Positions 35,911 through 44,258 of a DNA stretch of 64,000 nucleotides are shown here, one piece after another. The DNA is from Planctomycetota bacterium (GTDB lineage Bacteria > Planctomycetota > Planctomycetia > Gemmatales > HRBIN36): assembly GCA_014584395.1 (NCBI GenBank), contig JACTMY010000014.1:124001-188000 (forward strand), written 5' to 3'. Numbering within the stretch: the first letter of the stretch is position 1; the number at the start of each line of letters is the position of its first letter. The translations under genes and the position numbers were made by a program. Under the pieces are notes generated by a model that was not told where the DNA came from, ran no database searches, and saw only the letters and a list, made by a program, of their open reading frames with translations.

Positions 35911-36030
35911 GAGGCAAATATCCTGCTGCAAATCCGATCAATTAACTGAACTGACAAGAATGGCTTTCGTCCGATCCTTCCCCAACCAGCGAACCATGGC
36001 GGACCGGCCCACAAGACGATCTATTTCAGT

Positions 36031-36651
36031 TTACCATGGATCCTCGAGGATATGCACGATTTGCACGGCCATTTCCTGGATGACTTTTTGCCGGGCCGTC
36101 GCGTAGGATTCGCCGATCTCGGGAGTAAAGCCAGCCGTGCGCTGCAGCAAGAGCGGGGCGTGATGCGGCAGGATCATGGGCTGCATCGGATCCGGCGGCG
36201 GCGGAATGGCCGGCAGCACGTCCTGCCCCGGGCGCATCAAATTGGCCCCCGTGCGGCAATCGTGAAAGATGATTTCCACGCCCAAGGTCAGTTCCGCGTC
36301 GCGGACTTCGTTCAACTCATTTTGCAGGATGGGGCGCTTGCCCAGCATGACGATCGTGCCGAGCAACTCCGCGTCCGCCTCGCCGCTCTGAATGACGCGC
36401 CAGGGCGTGGTCTGGTGGATGCGCTGCACGACGGCCTGAGTCATCTCGAATTCGATATCGCGGACCATGGTGCGATTGCGAAAAATGGGCACCCGCACGG
36501 TCTTGATGCCGTCGCAATGCCGCGGCCCCACGGTGTAACCCAGGGCAGTCACCACGCCGTTCTGACTGCACGCGGACACGCCCACGGCCATCATGGCCAG
36601 GAGCAGTCCCAGCAGTCGCAGCTTCGGTGGGATTCCTCGCATCAAACGCAT
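36031..36651 (-). CDS. lptE: LptE-like lipoprotein
   Basis: A 206-residue protein. The signal ends in a lipobox VGVSAC, so it is a lipoprotein. The mature part starts with GYTVGPRHCDGIKTVRVPIF, the strand pattern seen in the LptE family (G-Y-x-x-x then I-x-T-V-x-V-x-x-F), and continues with EFEMTQAVVQRIHQTTPWRVI, the helix of the two-layer LptE fold, then a strand-rich part (ELLGTIVMLGK, ELTLGVEIIF). LptE plugs the LPS transporter LptD in the outer membrane. The gene lies between bamD and folP on the same strand. The assignment is by pattern; the family diverges strongly. Confidence 0.72.
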   Translation of the reverse strand: MRLMRGIPPKLRLLGLLLAMMAVGVSACSQNGVVTALGYTVGPRHCDGIKTVRVPIFRNRTMVRDIEFEMTQAVVQRIHQTTPWRVIQSGEADAELLGTIVMLGKRPILQNELNEVRDAELTLGVEIIFHDCRTGANLMRPGQDVLPAIPPPPDPMQPMILPHHAPLLLQRTAGFTPEIGESYATARQKVIQEMAVQIVHILEDPW

Positions 36652-36691
36652 CCTTGGACGGAGACTCGATTCGCCTGGCCTGCCGCCGCGG

Positions 36692-37888
36692 CTAGGACGA
36701 CTCCTTGACGGACATCATTTCCACGTGGATTTTGTCGCGCATTTCCTCGATCCGCTGCAGCGCCTTGTCCGCCCAGGTCGTGCCCGGATAGCGGCGGCGC
36801 ACGATTTCATAATAGAAATAGGCGGCGCCGGGATGATGGGTGCGGCGATAAAACTCGGCGATGCCATAATCCTTCGCGGCCTGCTGATCATGGATTGAAT
36901 AGAGCGTTCGCTCCAGGAAATCCTGCTTGTCGCGCAGCTCGGGATAGCTCCGCAAGGCGGTGTCCACCATTTGCCGCGCCTCGACCAGCTTGCGGGCGTC
37001 GTAGTCCGGCCCGCCGACGAGGTGAATCTTCGATTGGATGGCCAGTTCCAAGGCCGCGGGGGCCAAGGCCGACTTGGGATAGTTTTCCACGAGCAGGGAG
37101 TAAAACGTGTCGGAATCATCGTAGCGTTCGCGGAAGAAATTGATGCCGCCCGCCCGATAAAGCGCCTCGGGGGCCGAGGTGCCCAGGGGGTCTTGCATGT
37201 AGATCGCCTGGAAGGACTTGAGGGCATGCCCCTCGACGTCGAACGTCGGTTTTTCCTGCTCGAAGGAGATGATCGAGGGCATCACGAACCAGCGTTTGCC
37301 TTCCGAGTAATCCTGCCATTCCTGCATGGCCCGTTCGGTGTCCTTGAGCCAATAACTGGCGATTTCATATTGCCGCTGCACCGCTTCGGCGCGATAGCGG
37401 GTGCTCGGGAAAGTATTGACCAGTTTGGCGAACAGATCGCGGGCCTTGGGGTATTTGCGGCGCTGATAGAGACATTCCGCCTCGTGATACAAACATTCCT
37501 CGAGGACTTCGAGATTCTTTTCCTTCTCGGCCCGCTTGCCGAGCCAGCGGAAGACTTTTTCGGCATCCCCGTATTCCCCGCGTTGGAACAGAATCTTGGC
37601 CGAGGCGCAATCCCCCGCCAAGGTGCCTGGCTGCAGCGCTTCTTCCTGACTCCAGTGCCCGGCGCGGAGGATGACGTCGCCCGACGGCGGCGGCAGCTCC
37701 ACGCGCGGCTTGGTCACGTCGTAGAACCAATCCGGCGCGTGCACGGTCTCGCACCCGGCAGGAATGAGCACCAGCCAGCAGGCGGCCAGTCGCGCCAACC
37801 AGCGCATGCCCCATCGACGCCCCGTGCCAGGGTTCGACGGCGTTGGCCGGCGGTCGATTTCCTGTCCCACCGTTTGCTTCATCTTCAT
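36692..37888 (-). CDS. bamD: BamD-like outer-membrane assembly factor
   Basis: About 398 residues from the ATG at 37888; GGGGAG precedes it and the start overlaps the recO stop as ATGA. The frame is open further upstream, but that part overlaps recO and has no protein character. A lipoprotein-like signal (LARLAACWLVLIPAGC) is followed by a series of tetratricopeptide-like repeats: FQRGEYGDAEKVFRWLGK, RRKYPKARDLFAKLVNTFPS, FFRERYDDSDTFYSLLVENY, and HHPGAAYFYYEIVRRRYPGT. The last repeat with YPGTxWADKA is typical of BamD/YfiO. BamD is part of the BAM complex that inserts beta-barrels in the outer membrane. It is longer than E. coli BamD because of an N-terminal extension. Confidence 0.85.
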   Translation of the reverse strand: MKMKQTVGQEIDRRPTPSNPGTGRRWGMRWLARLAACWLVLIPAGCETVHAPDWFYDVTKPRVELPPPSGDVILRAGHWSQEEALQPGTLAGDCASAKILFQRGEYGDAEKVFRWLGKRAEKEKNLEVLEECLYHEAECLYQRRKYPKARDLFAKLVNTFPSTRYRAEAVQRQYEIASYWLKDTERAMQEWQDYSEGKRWFVMPSIISFEQEKPTFDVEGHALKSFQAIYMQDPLGTSAPEALYRAGGINFFRERYDDSDTFYSLLVENYPKSALAPAALELAIQSKIHLVGGPDYDARKLVEARQMVDTALRSYPELRDKQDFLERTLYSIHDQQAAKDYGIAEFYRRTHHPGAAYFYYEIVRRRYPGTTWADKALQRIEEMRDKIHVEMMSVKESS

Positions 37889-38646
37889 GATTCGCTCCCC
37901 AGATACGCCATCAGGCGCGGGCGCCGGCCCAACAAATAGGTGATCGTCTCGTTGAATACGCCGCGCATCTCCCGCATCACGTTCATCGCTTCCTGGATCG
38001 GTTCGATCGCTTCCCAAGCCATCCATTTCCGCAGAGCCATCCACGTCGCTTCCATGATTCGCACCTGCCCTCGCGGCGTCACGCGGCACCGCCCGCAGAT
38101 CATGCCGCCCGCCGCCGCGCTATACGTCATCGTGGCCGCCGCGGCCAAGGGTTCGCGGCAACCGGCACATTCCGTCCATAATGGAGCGTATCCCAATTCG
38201 CGCAACAGGCGGCTCTCCCAGGCCATCAACCATCCTGGCGTGGTTCCTCCGGGCAGCCCCAGCCGCTCCAGGATGGCCACGCTCGCGTCGAACAGTCCCG
38301 GATGCGGATCATGATCCTCCGTCAAGTCGCTGAGCAATTCCGCGATGTAATAACCGGCGTACAAGGCCGACAAATCCCGGCGCAGTCCTGCAAAACGCTG
38401 CTCCACGCGAGCTTCGGTCAACAAGTCCAAACCCCCGGACGTTTTGCGGATGAGGACGATACTGCAAAGCGATAAGAGGTCAAGAGCAGATTCAAAGTTG
38501 CTCTTCGGCCGCCGCGCCCCCTTGGCCAGGACGTGGATTTTCCCCCATTCGCGGGTCCATAGCGTGGCGATGCGGCTCGTCTCGCTGTAGTCCGTTCCAC
38601 GCACCACCAATCCCAGGGCTTTTTCCGTGGCCACGCCGATTCCCAT
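37885..38646 (-). CDS. recO: DNA repair protein RecO
   Basis: About 253 residues from the ATG at 38646; other starts at 38679 and further upstream are possible because the ribosome site is poor. The OB-fold N-terminus reads EKALGLVVRGTDYSETSRI, then LWTREWGKIHVLAKGARRPKS, both typical for RecO. The C-terminal helical part has a four-cysteine zinc motif: C-x-x-C in TECAGCREPL and C-x-x-C in GGMICGRCR. RecO helps RecR load RecA onto SSB-coated DNA. Its TGA overlaps the ATG of bamD as ATGA, so a repair gene is coupled to an outer-membrane gene. RecR is not in the window. Confidence 0.92.
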   Translation of the reverse strand: MGIGVATEKALGLVVRGTDYSETSRIATLWTREWGKIHVLAKGARRPKSNFESALDLLSLCSIVLIRKTSGGLDLLTEARVEQRFAGLRRDLSALYAGYYIAELLSDLTEDHDPHPGLFDASVAILERLGLPGGTTPGWLMAWESRLLRELGYAPLWTECAGCREPLAAAATMTYSAAAGGMICGRCRVTPRGQVRIMEATWMALRKWMAWEAIEPIQEAMNVMREMRGVFNETITYLLGRRPRLMAYLGSES

Positions 38647-38961
38647 CAAGCATGAGAAGAAAGAACCACCATGGCCCATTTTCACCGGGCAGGCCAATTT
38701 CGCCAAACTGTTTTGTTGATGCGGACGTTCTGACTCGCGGTTTGCTACGATGCGGTTTCGATGGTCCGAAGTCAACCCAACCAGCCAGTTTTGCGGAGGA
38801 TGCCCTGCTCCACGATTGAGCGCTCGGCCGCACGGTCAACTTTTGATCGGCTACATTCTCTTAGGGGCTTGTGGCGGCCGCCGCTGCTTTCGGTTAGCAT
38901 GTGGTCAGAAATCTGCTACAGGTTAGCTCCCTTTTCTGCGCGTTCCGAGGAGGAAATCGCC
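38647..38961. other. divergent intergenic region, recO / cupin gene
   Basis: These 315 bases separate the minus-strand recO unit from the plus-strand cupin gene and must hold at least two promoters. No hexamer pair with good spacing was found. The 7-base word GGTTAGC occurs twice near 38890-38920. No convincing small gene was seen. Confidence 0.4.
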
Positions 38962-39324
38962 ATGGCCAAGGTGATCCCCATCGCCAAACGGATCCCGGCG
39001 CAGGGACATCCGCCCAAACAAATCGAGGAGTTCATCGGACTGGTGAACAGCGGCACGGATGACGTGAGCATCGCGCGGATGATCAGCCCCCAGGGCTGGA
39101 CGGAGCCAGGCCAGGTCGGTCAGTTTCGGGAATTCACGGTGGTGCTGCGCGGCATGGTGCGCGTGGAAACCCGGACCGGGACGATGGATATCCTCATGGG
39201 ACAAGCGGTGGTCGTTGAACCCGGAGAATGGGTTCGTTATAGCACGCCCGGTCCCGAAGGGGCGGAATACGTGGCCGTGTGCATGCCGGCCTTTTCCCCG
39301 CAGCGGGTGCAGCGCGATGCATGA
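38962..39324 (+). CDS. cupin-domain protein
   Basis: A 120-residue protein. The ATG at 38962 follows GAGGAGGAAA. After a polar lead (AKVIPIAKRIPAQGHPP), residues 45-115 form a single cupin barrel: GQFREFTVVLRGMVRVETRTGTMDILMGQAVVVEPGEWVRYSTPGPEGAEYVAVCMPAF, split here by its motifs: motif 1 around EFTVVLRGMVRV and motif 2 around VVVEPGEWVRYSTP. The usual metal-binding histidines of motif 1 are missing, so it may not bind metal. Cupins of this size include sugar isomerases, dioxygenases and regulators; none can be picked. It precedes the winged-helix/ATPase pair by 171 bases on the same strand. Confidence 0.78.
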   Translation: MAKVIPIAKRIPAQGHPPKQIEEFIGLVNSGTDDVSIARMISPQGWTEPGQVGQFREFTVVLRGMVRVETRTGTMDILMGQAVVVEPGEWVRYSTPGPEGAEYVAVCMPAFSPQRVQRDA

Positions 39325-39360
39325 GCGTCAGCGACCTCGATCCTCTTCCTTCGCCGATCA

Positions 39361-39450
39361 TCACATCTTCACAAGGCATTCCATCGGCAGCCGCTTGGCC
39401 TTGCCGCGTTTGGCCATCTTGTTCATAATGGCCCGGCCCCTGGTTTTCAT
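39361..39450 (-). CDS. possible 29-residue basic peptide
   Basis: A short frame on the minus strand with ATG at 39450 and TGA at 39361-39363, in the gap between the cupin gene and the winged-helix gene. It is rich in Lys/Arg/Met (MAKRGKAKRLPMECL) and has no strong ribosome site. It is listed because nothing else explains the gap; it may well be chance. Confidence 0.2.
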   Translation of the reverse strand: MKTRGRAIMNKMAKRGKAKRLPMECLVKM

Positions 39451-39495
39451 CAGGGGATAGCCACGTCATTCCTTGGACGCCTCAGGGAGGGGGCC

Positions 39496-40338
39496 ATGCC
39501 CGAGCTTTCCGACAAACAACAGCGATGGGTCCTGCAAGCGCTGCGCCAGGCTTTGATCACGCCTCAAGGCATGCCGCTGCACGCCGCGCGGCAGCAGCCC
39601 GGGCTTTTCCCCAATCAGGCCGCGGCCAAGAAAGCGGCCCAATGGTGTCTGGAATTTGGATTGATCGCTCCCGTGGATGAAGCCGCGGAACAGGTCAAGC
39701 CCGCGCCCTCCACCCTGTGCGGCATCACGCCCCGAGGCATGGCCTATCTGCTGCGGGAAACCAGCCCCCGCCAGGTGGTCGAGCACCTGTTGCGGGCGCT
39801 CGAGCAGCGCGGCGGCCAATTGAGCCAGCTCATCGAATCCGTCCAGGAATGCCGGACCAGCCTGGATGGACTGCGCGGCGTCATTCAGCAGCTCCAGCGG
39901 CAGCTTCCCAGCCAGATTCCCACGCAGCCGCCCGCGCCCTCAGCCGGGATCGATGGCTCCCATGGCGGGGAGGCCAGCGCATGGAGTTCGCCGCGCATCT
40001 CCGCCTCGGCCTGGGGTTCCTACCCCATTGAACTCGCCGAGGCCACGCAAGTGGCCGTCGTCGCGGAACCTTTGCTGCAGCATCTCGAGGAATGGCAAAA
40101 ACAGCATCCCCATGCCGACTGCCCCTTGCCCACCTTGTATCAACATTTGCAGCAGTCGATGCCCTTTTTGACCATCGGCCTCTTCCACGATCAACTGCGG
40201 CAGTTGCAGCAGCAAGGAGCGGTCCAGCTTCATCCCTGGACAGGCCCCTTGACCGAACTGCCCGAGCCGGCCCTGGCGATGATGGCGGGGCATGCCGTTG
40301 TTTTCTATGTGCGAACGACGCCGGAAACCCATGGATAA
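39496..40338 (+). CDS. winged-helix-like partner protein of the ATPase
   Basis: A 280-residue protein. Residues 1-95 look like a winged-helix module (QQRWVLQALRQALITPQG, then LCGITPRGMAYLLRETSP), residues 95-135 form a heptad coiled coil (LLRALEQRGGQLSQLIES and onward), residues 138-170 are a Pro/Ser linker, and residues 185-275 look like a second winged helix (LPTLYQHLQQSM, FLTIGLFHDQLRQLQQQGAVQ, ending ALAMMAGHAVVFYVR). No enzyme motif is seen. It is 52 bases upstream of the ATPase gene on the same strand, so the two form one operon with a shared terminator. It may bind DNA or act as an adaptor. A GGGAGGGGGCC site precedes the ATG. Confidence 0.75.
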   Translation: MPELSDKQQRWVLQALRQALITPQGMPLHAARQQPGLFPNQAAAKKAAQWCLEFGLIAPVDEAAEQVKPAPSTLCGITPRGMAYLLRETSPRQVVEHLLRALEQRGGQLSQLIESVQECRTSLDGLRGVIQQLQRQLPSQIPTQPPAPSAGIDGSHGGEASAWSSPRISASAWGSYPIELAEATQVAVVAEPLLQHLEEWQKQHPHADCPLPTLYQHLQQSMPFLTIGLFHDQLRQLQQQGAVQLHPWTGPLTELPEPALAMMAGHAVVFYVRTTPETHG

Positions 40339-40390
40339 CCCGCGCCGACGGCATCGTCCGGCGTTCTCTTTCGCCCCTGGAGAGTGAAGC

Positions 40391-42610
40391 ATGAGCATGG
40401 ATACCTTGCTGGAACCCTCGGCGCGCGAACAGGTGTACAATCATCTGCGCCGGTGCGGCAATCCGTTCCGCAACTACTTCGCCCGCCATCCGGACGACGA
40501 CGTGTGCGGCCGCTACCACGTGGCGGAGTTGTATGCCCGGGAAAGGGAGCAGCTTCTGGCCGTGGTGGACCTGTACCGCTACGACCCGACCATGCACTCG
40601 GAAGTGATCCCCATTCTCGGCAACAAAGGCTCGGGCAAAACGCACTTGCTCCACTCGATCAAGCATGGCCCGTCGCAAGGATGGCAGTTCCTGGTCACGC
40701 CCGGCACTTTCCAGAAGGGGTCCGAGTTTGCCGAATATATTTTGTTTCAGATCATCGATACGCTCCTGGGCGGCGGCAAGCAACGCGGCAAGCGGCCCAT
40801 CGAATTCGTCGGTGAGGAATTGACGCGCCGCCAGCTCCGCTCCGCGCTGCTCAGCCTGTCGGAACCGGAAAAGCTGGCCTTGTTCCCCGCCCCGGCGTTT
40901 GCCCGGTGGGTGCGCCGCCTGGGCATCGGCTCCAGCCAGGCCGAGGAGCGCACGCAATGGCTGATCGATGCGCTGAATCAATCAGGCCTGATGAGCCTGC
41001 CGCAAGCCTGCCAGGAAGCGGGATTGGATGGACAGAAGGCCTATGAGTGCGTGGCACAATATCTGGATAAGACGGAGCCGCGCAGCACGGCCGGCCAGAT
41101 GCGCCGGCGGCTGCTGCAAGGGTTTGTCCGGTCGGCCCTGCTCCAGGATGAAAGCGAACTCGCCCAGTTCCTGACCGACGGCTTCGCGTCCATGGAATTT
41201 CAAGTGCGCCCCAGCCGGCTCGACCTCGTGCTGGCCCTGCTCAAGGTGCTGATGGAATGTTTTCTGAGCTTGAAGATTCCCGTCGTCGTGGCCTTTGATC
41301 AGCTCGAAGACCTGCTGCTGGCCCGGCGCACGGATGACAGTCACAAGGTCAGCGAGGCCTTTTTTGCGGGGATCGTGCAATTGATGCACCAGGTCAACGG
41401 CCTGTGTTTCCTCATCTTCGCCGAACGCGGCCTGTGGAATCGCTTCGTGCCTTCCCTGGACGGTTACATTCAGGATCGCTTGAACAACCCTGTCCACGTG
41501 CCGAAGTTTGGCACGATCAAGTCGCTGCGCCTGGAAGTGCCCCCTGTCGGCCTGGTGCGGCAAGTGGTCGCCGCCCGGCTGCGGCCGACGCTGGAGGAAC
41601 TCCCTGAGTTCGATCAACTCGGCCCCATTTACCCTTTTTCGGATGAGCAAGTGGAGCGCATCGCTCGGACCGAGCCGACCCTGCGCGACATGCTGCAGCA
41701 ATTTCGGCTGCTGTTCGATCGTGTCGTCTACGGCGGCAACACGGCCAACAGCGCCTTCGAGGCGGCCGTGGCCAACGGCTGGACCGAAGAAGCGGAAAAA
41801 CCCTCGACGCCCGAGGTGCGCGAACGCCCCGCACCGAACGTTTCGGAATGGCCGCCCATCGTGAAGAACGTGACCATCATCGAGACGCCCGCTGCCCCCG
41901 TGTCCCCCCCGTCCGCTTCCAGCGCCGCGCCATCTGAACCCGCATCGGCGTCCTCACAAGTCGAGGCCGGCGCGCAGGGGCGTCCCAACATGTTTGAGTT
42001 ATGGAAGCAGGAAATCGCCACGGCCCGGGCCAAGCTGGAGCCGGAGGGAGCGCTGACGGGAGCGACGCGCGAATTGCAGGCGGGCCTCGGAACCTTGCTG
42101 CAAATCAGTCATGAGCACGGCGTCAAGGTCGGCCCCTGGCGGCTCATGCACGTCGTGCCGGATTGGTCGTTCGGCGAACATCCGACGTATGGCATGTTGA
42201 CGATCGCCCATTGGGCTGCCAAGGAGCAGGCCCCGGAACGCTTTGGCATCGGGCTGTTTCTAGGCCGCGGCCCCGGTAAGCCGAAGGATTTGCAGGTCAA
42301 GTTAAGCTCCTTGACCATCGAGCCGCCGGTGGTGGATCAATTGGTGTTGCTGCGTCCCGCCGATGACACCACGCTGTCGGGGAAAAGCAAATCCTTATGG
42401 GAGGAAGCAGCCCAGGCAGGCAAGGTCTGCCGCATGGAACCGCTGAGTCTCGATGAGTTTGCCATGCTCTACGCCTTTCCGCGCTGGCTGACGAGCTTGA
42501 CCGAAGCGCTCGGCGAAACCACGACCCTGCCCAACCTTGCCGACTTCTTGCAGGAGCACGTCGGCTCCCTGCTCGCTCAGTTGAGCTTTCCCATGGTGAG
42601 GGAAGATTGA
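40391..42610 (+). CDS. P-loop ATPase with unusual C-terminal region
   Basis: A 739-residue STAND/AAA-like ATPase. After an N-terminal segment (NPFRNYFARHPDDDV), the P-loop GNKGSGKT is at 77-84, the Walker B region VVVAFDQLEDLL at about 298-309 with Asp303, and a helical subdomain follows (DMLQQFRLLFDRVVY near 438). Residues 465-530 are a Pro/Ser/Ala linker. Residues 535-739 form a separate domain: AREL..GLGTLLQIS, PWRLMHVVPDWSFGEHPTY, RFGIGLFLGRGPGKP and QLVLLRPADDT, which has alternating strands and helices like a nuclease or ligand-binding fold; no known catalytic motif is certain. It could be a phage-defence or regulatory ATPase. A terminator follows. Confidence 0.8.
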   Translation: MSMDTLLEPSAREQVYNHLRRCGNPFRNYFARHPDDDVCGRYHVAELYAREREQLLAVVDLYRYDPTMHSEVIPILGNKGSGKTHLLHSIKHGPSQGWQFLVTPGTFQKGSEFAEYILFQIIDTLLGGGKQRGKRPIEFVGEELTRRQLRSALLSLSEPEKLALFPAPAFARWVRRLGIGSSQAEERTQWLIDALNQSGLMSLPQACQEAGLDGQKAYECVAQYLDKTEPRSTAGQMRRRLLQGFVRSALLQDESELAQFLTDGFASMEFQVRPSRLDLVLALLKVLMECFLSLKIPVVVAFDQLEDLLLARRTDDSHKVSEAFFAGIVQLMHQVNGLCFLIFAERGLWNRFVPSLDGYIQDRLNNPVHVPKFGTIKSLRLEVPPVGLVRQVVAARLRPTLEELPEFDQLGPIYPFSDEQVERIARTEPTLRDMLQQFRLLFDRVVYGGNTANSAFEAAVANGWTEEAEKPSTPEVRERPAPNVSEWPPIVKNVTIIETPAAPVSPPSASSAAPSEPASASSQVEAGAQGRPNMFELWKQEIATARAKLEPEGALTGATRELQAGLGTLLQISHEHGVKVGPWRLMHVVPDWSFGEHPTYGMLTIAHWAAKEQAPERFGIGLFLGRGPGKPKDLQVKLSSLTIEPPVVDQLVLLRPADDTTLSGKSKSLWEEAAQAGKVCRMEPLSLDEFAMLYAFPRWLTSLTEALGETTTLPNLADFLQEHVGSLLAQLSFPMVRED

Positions 42611-42636
42611 CCCTCACGACCAGCCATCCATGCAAC

Positions 42637-42675
42637 CAGCCCACCCGGAATGCGGCGTGGGCTGTGTATTTTTGT
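42637..42675 (+). terminator. intrinsic terminator of the winged-helix/ATPase operon
   Basis: An 8-bp stem (42637-42644 with 42657-42664), 12-base loop, followed by TGTATTTTTGTG, 26 bases past the ATPase stop. Confidence 0.75.
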
Positions 42676-42716
42676 GATCTCTTGACGCAACTGTTCACCA
42701 CTCCGCAAGCCGGCTG

Positions 42717-44063
42717 CTATTTCTGCCGGTTCCAATAAACGATCAAATCGATGCGGGTGATGATGTCCACGACCTTGCCTTTCTGCGTGGCCAGGATGCC
42801 GGTGTTGCCCGCTTGCAGAAGGCGATAGGCCTCATCGATGTGGGTGCCCATGTCCAATTGCGGCAAGGGCCGGGCCATCACTTCTTGCACCTTGACCGAC
42901 TGCACGTCGATGCCATCGTGCAATAATCGGGCCACGGTCACCTCTTGCATGCTGCCCACGGCTTCCCCGTTCTTGAGGACCGGCAACTGCGAAATGTTCT
43001 TCGACTTGAGCAAGTCGATGGCCGAGGCCAGCGTGGCGTCCGGATTGACGGTGATGAGGCTGCGTTGGCCACGGGTCATCACGAGGTCGCCCACGGTGTC
43101 CGTCGAAGGGTCGCCCGTGAGCAGGCCATTCTCCGCCAACCACTGATCGTCGAAAAACTTGCTGAGATAATTGCGACCCGTGTCGCAACCAATGACGACG
43201 ACCAGATCGTCGTCCCCCAATCGCCGAGCGTACTGCAAGGCCGCGGCCACGTTGGTCCCCGCGGAACCGCCCAGGAGCATGCCTTCCTTGCGGGCCATGG
43301 CCCGGGCGACGTAAAACGACTCCGCGTCGGTGATGCGAATCCACTCGTCGACCAACTGACTGTTCAACGTTTTCGGGACGAAGTCCTCGCCGATCCCTTC
43401 AACCCGCCAGCTTTTGGGCGAGGAGCCGGAGAGAATCGAGCCGTCGGGGTCCGCGCCGATGACCTTGACATCGGGGTTTTGCTCCTTCAGATACTTACCG
43501 ACACCGGTGAGTGTGCCGCCGGTGCCGACGCCGGCGACGAACACGGTGACGCGCCCCTGCGTTTGCTGCCAGATCTCGGGGCCGGTGGTGCGGTAATGAA
43601 TCTCGGGATTGGCCATGTTGGCGAACTGATTGGGCCGCCAAGCGCCGGGGATTTCCCTGGCCAGCCTATCAGCGACCCCGCCATAACTTTCCGGTGAATT
43701 GGGGGCGACGTTGGTCGGCGTGATGACGATCTCCGCCCCATACGCCTTCAGCAGCAGGATCTTTTCCTGACTCATCTTGTCGGGCAGAACGAAAATGCAC
43801 CGATACCCCTTCACGGCCGCGGCCATGGCCAGCCCCACGCCGGTATTCCCCGCCGTGGCTTCAATGATCGTTCCCCCCGGCTTCAGCAAGCCGCGCCGTT
43901 CCGCGTCCTGGATCATGGCCAACCCCACGCGATCCTTGACGCTGCCCCCCGGATTCATGCTTTCCAATTTGACGTACACCGGCGCCTTCACTCCTTGAGC
44001 CACCTGGCGCAAGCGAATGAGCGGCGTGTTGCCGATGACTTGTAAAACCGAGTCGAACATCAT
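42717..44063 (-). CDS. cysteine/cystathionine beta-synthase with CBS pair
   Basis: A 448-residue PLP enzyme. The start is the ATG at 44063, 5 bases after CAGGAGGG; the upstream extension is rejected. Residues 1-310 are the fold-type II domain with QVIGNTPLIRLRQVA, Lys43 in NPGGSVKDRVG as the PLP lysine, EATAGNTGVGLAMAAA, AGVGTGGTLTGVGKYL and LLGGSAGTNVAAAL. A CBS-domain pair follows at about 325-440 (VMTRG, ARPLPQ). This layout is that of human-type cystathionine beta-synthase and its bacterial forms; the CBS pair may regulate it. It either makes cystathionine from homocysteine and serine, or cysteine from O-acetylserine. The partner gamma-lyase is not in the window. Confidence 0.92.
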   Translation of the reverse strand: MMFDSVLQVIGNTPLIRLRQVAQGVKAPVYVKLESMNPGGSVKDRVGLAMIQDAERRGLLKPGGTIIEATAGNTGVGLAMAAAVKGYRCIFVLPDKMSQEKILLLKAYGAEIVITPTNVAPNSPESYGGVADRLAREIPGAWRPNQFANMANPEIHYRTTGPEIWQQTQGRVTVFVAGVGTGGTLTGVGKYLKEQNPDVKVIGADPDGSILSGSSPKSWRVEGIGEDFVPKTLNSQLVDEWIRITDAESFYVARAMARKEGMLLGGSAGTNVAAALQYARRLGDDDLVVVIGCDTGRNYLSKFFDDQWLAENGLLTGDPSTDTVGDLVMTRGQRSLITVNPDATLASAIDLLKSKNISQLPVLKNGEAVGSMQEVTVARLLHDGIDVQSVKVQEVMARPLPQLDMGTHIDEAYRLLQAGNTGILATQKGKVVDIITRIDLIVYWNRQK

Positions 44064-44195
44064 GCAGACCCTCCTGGAGCCAATCCTGTGCTGCTTCCTG
44101 CGCTTATTGTGGGCAAGTTCACCGCGGACCGCAAGGTGCAAAAAGTACATCGAGGCTTCCTCGCAGCCCGACTTGGCCCCTGTGTCAACGAAACA

Positions 44196-44217
44196 GCCCG
44201 TGACGTTCATCACGGGC
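44196..44217 (-). terminator. hairpin, probable terminator of the DUF1570 gene
   Basis: A perfect 8-bp stem (44196-44203 with 44210-44217), 6-base loop, 41 bases past the DUF1570 stop. On the minus strand it is followed by TGTTTCGTTG, which is only moderately T-rich. Confidence 0.55.
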
Positions 44218-44258
44218 CGTGGCGCAAGTTCAATTAAAGCCCAACAACGTTAACCGGG

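Noticed and set aside
37889-38089. Upstream extension of bamD
   Set aside because: It lies within recO in another frame; the ATGA junction and the lipoprotein signal fix the start at 37888.
39881-40981. A 366-codon minus-strand frame across the winged-helix and ATPase genes
   Set aside because: It crosses two well-supported plus-strand genes and their junction, and its translation has no domain pattern.
42717-44063. Assignment of the PLP enzyme firmly as cystathionine beta-synthase
   Set aside because: Sequence motifs are shared with O-acetylserine sulfhydrylase, and no cystathionine gamma-lyase gene is adjacent, so the reaction is left open.
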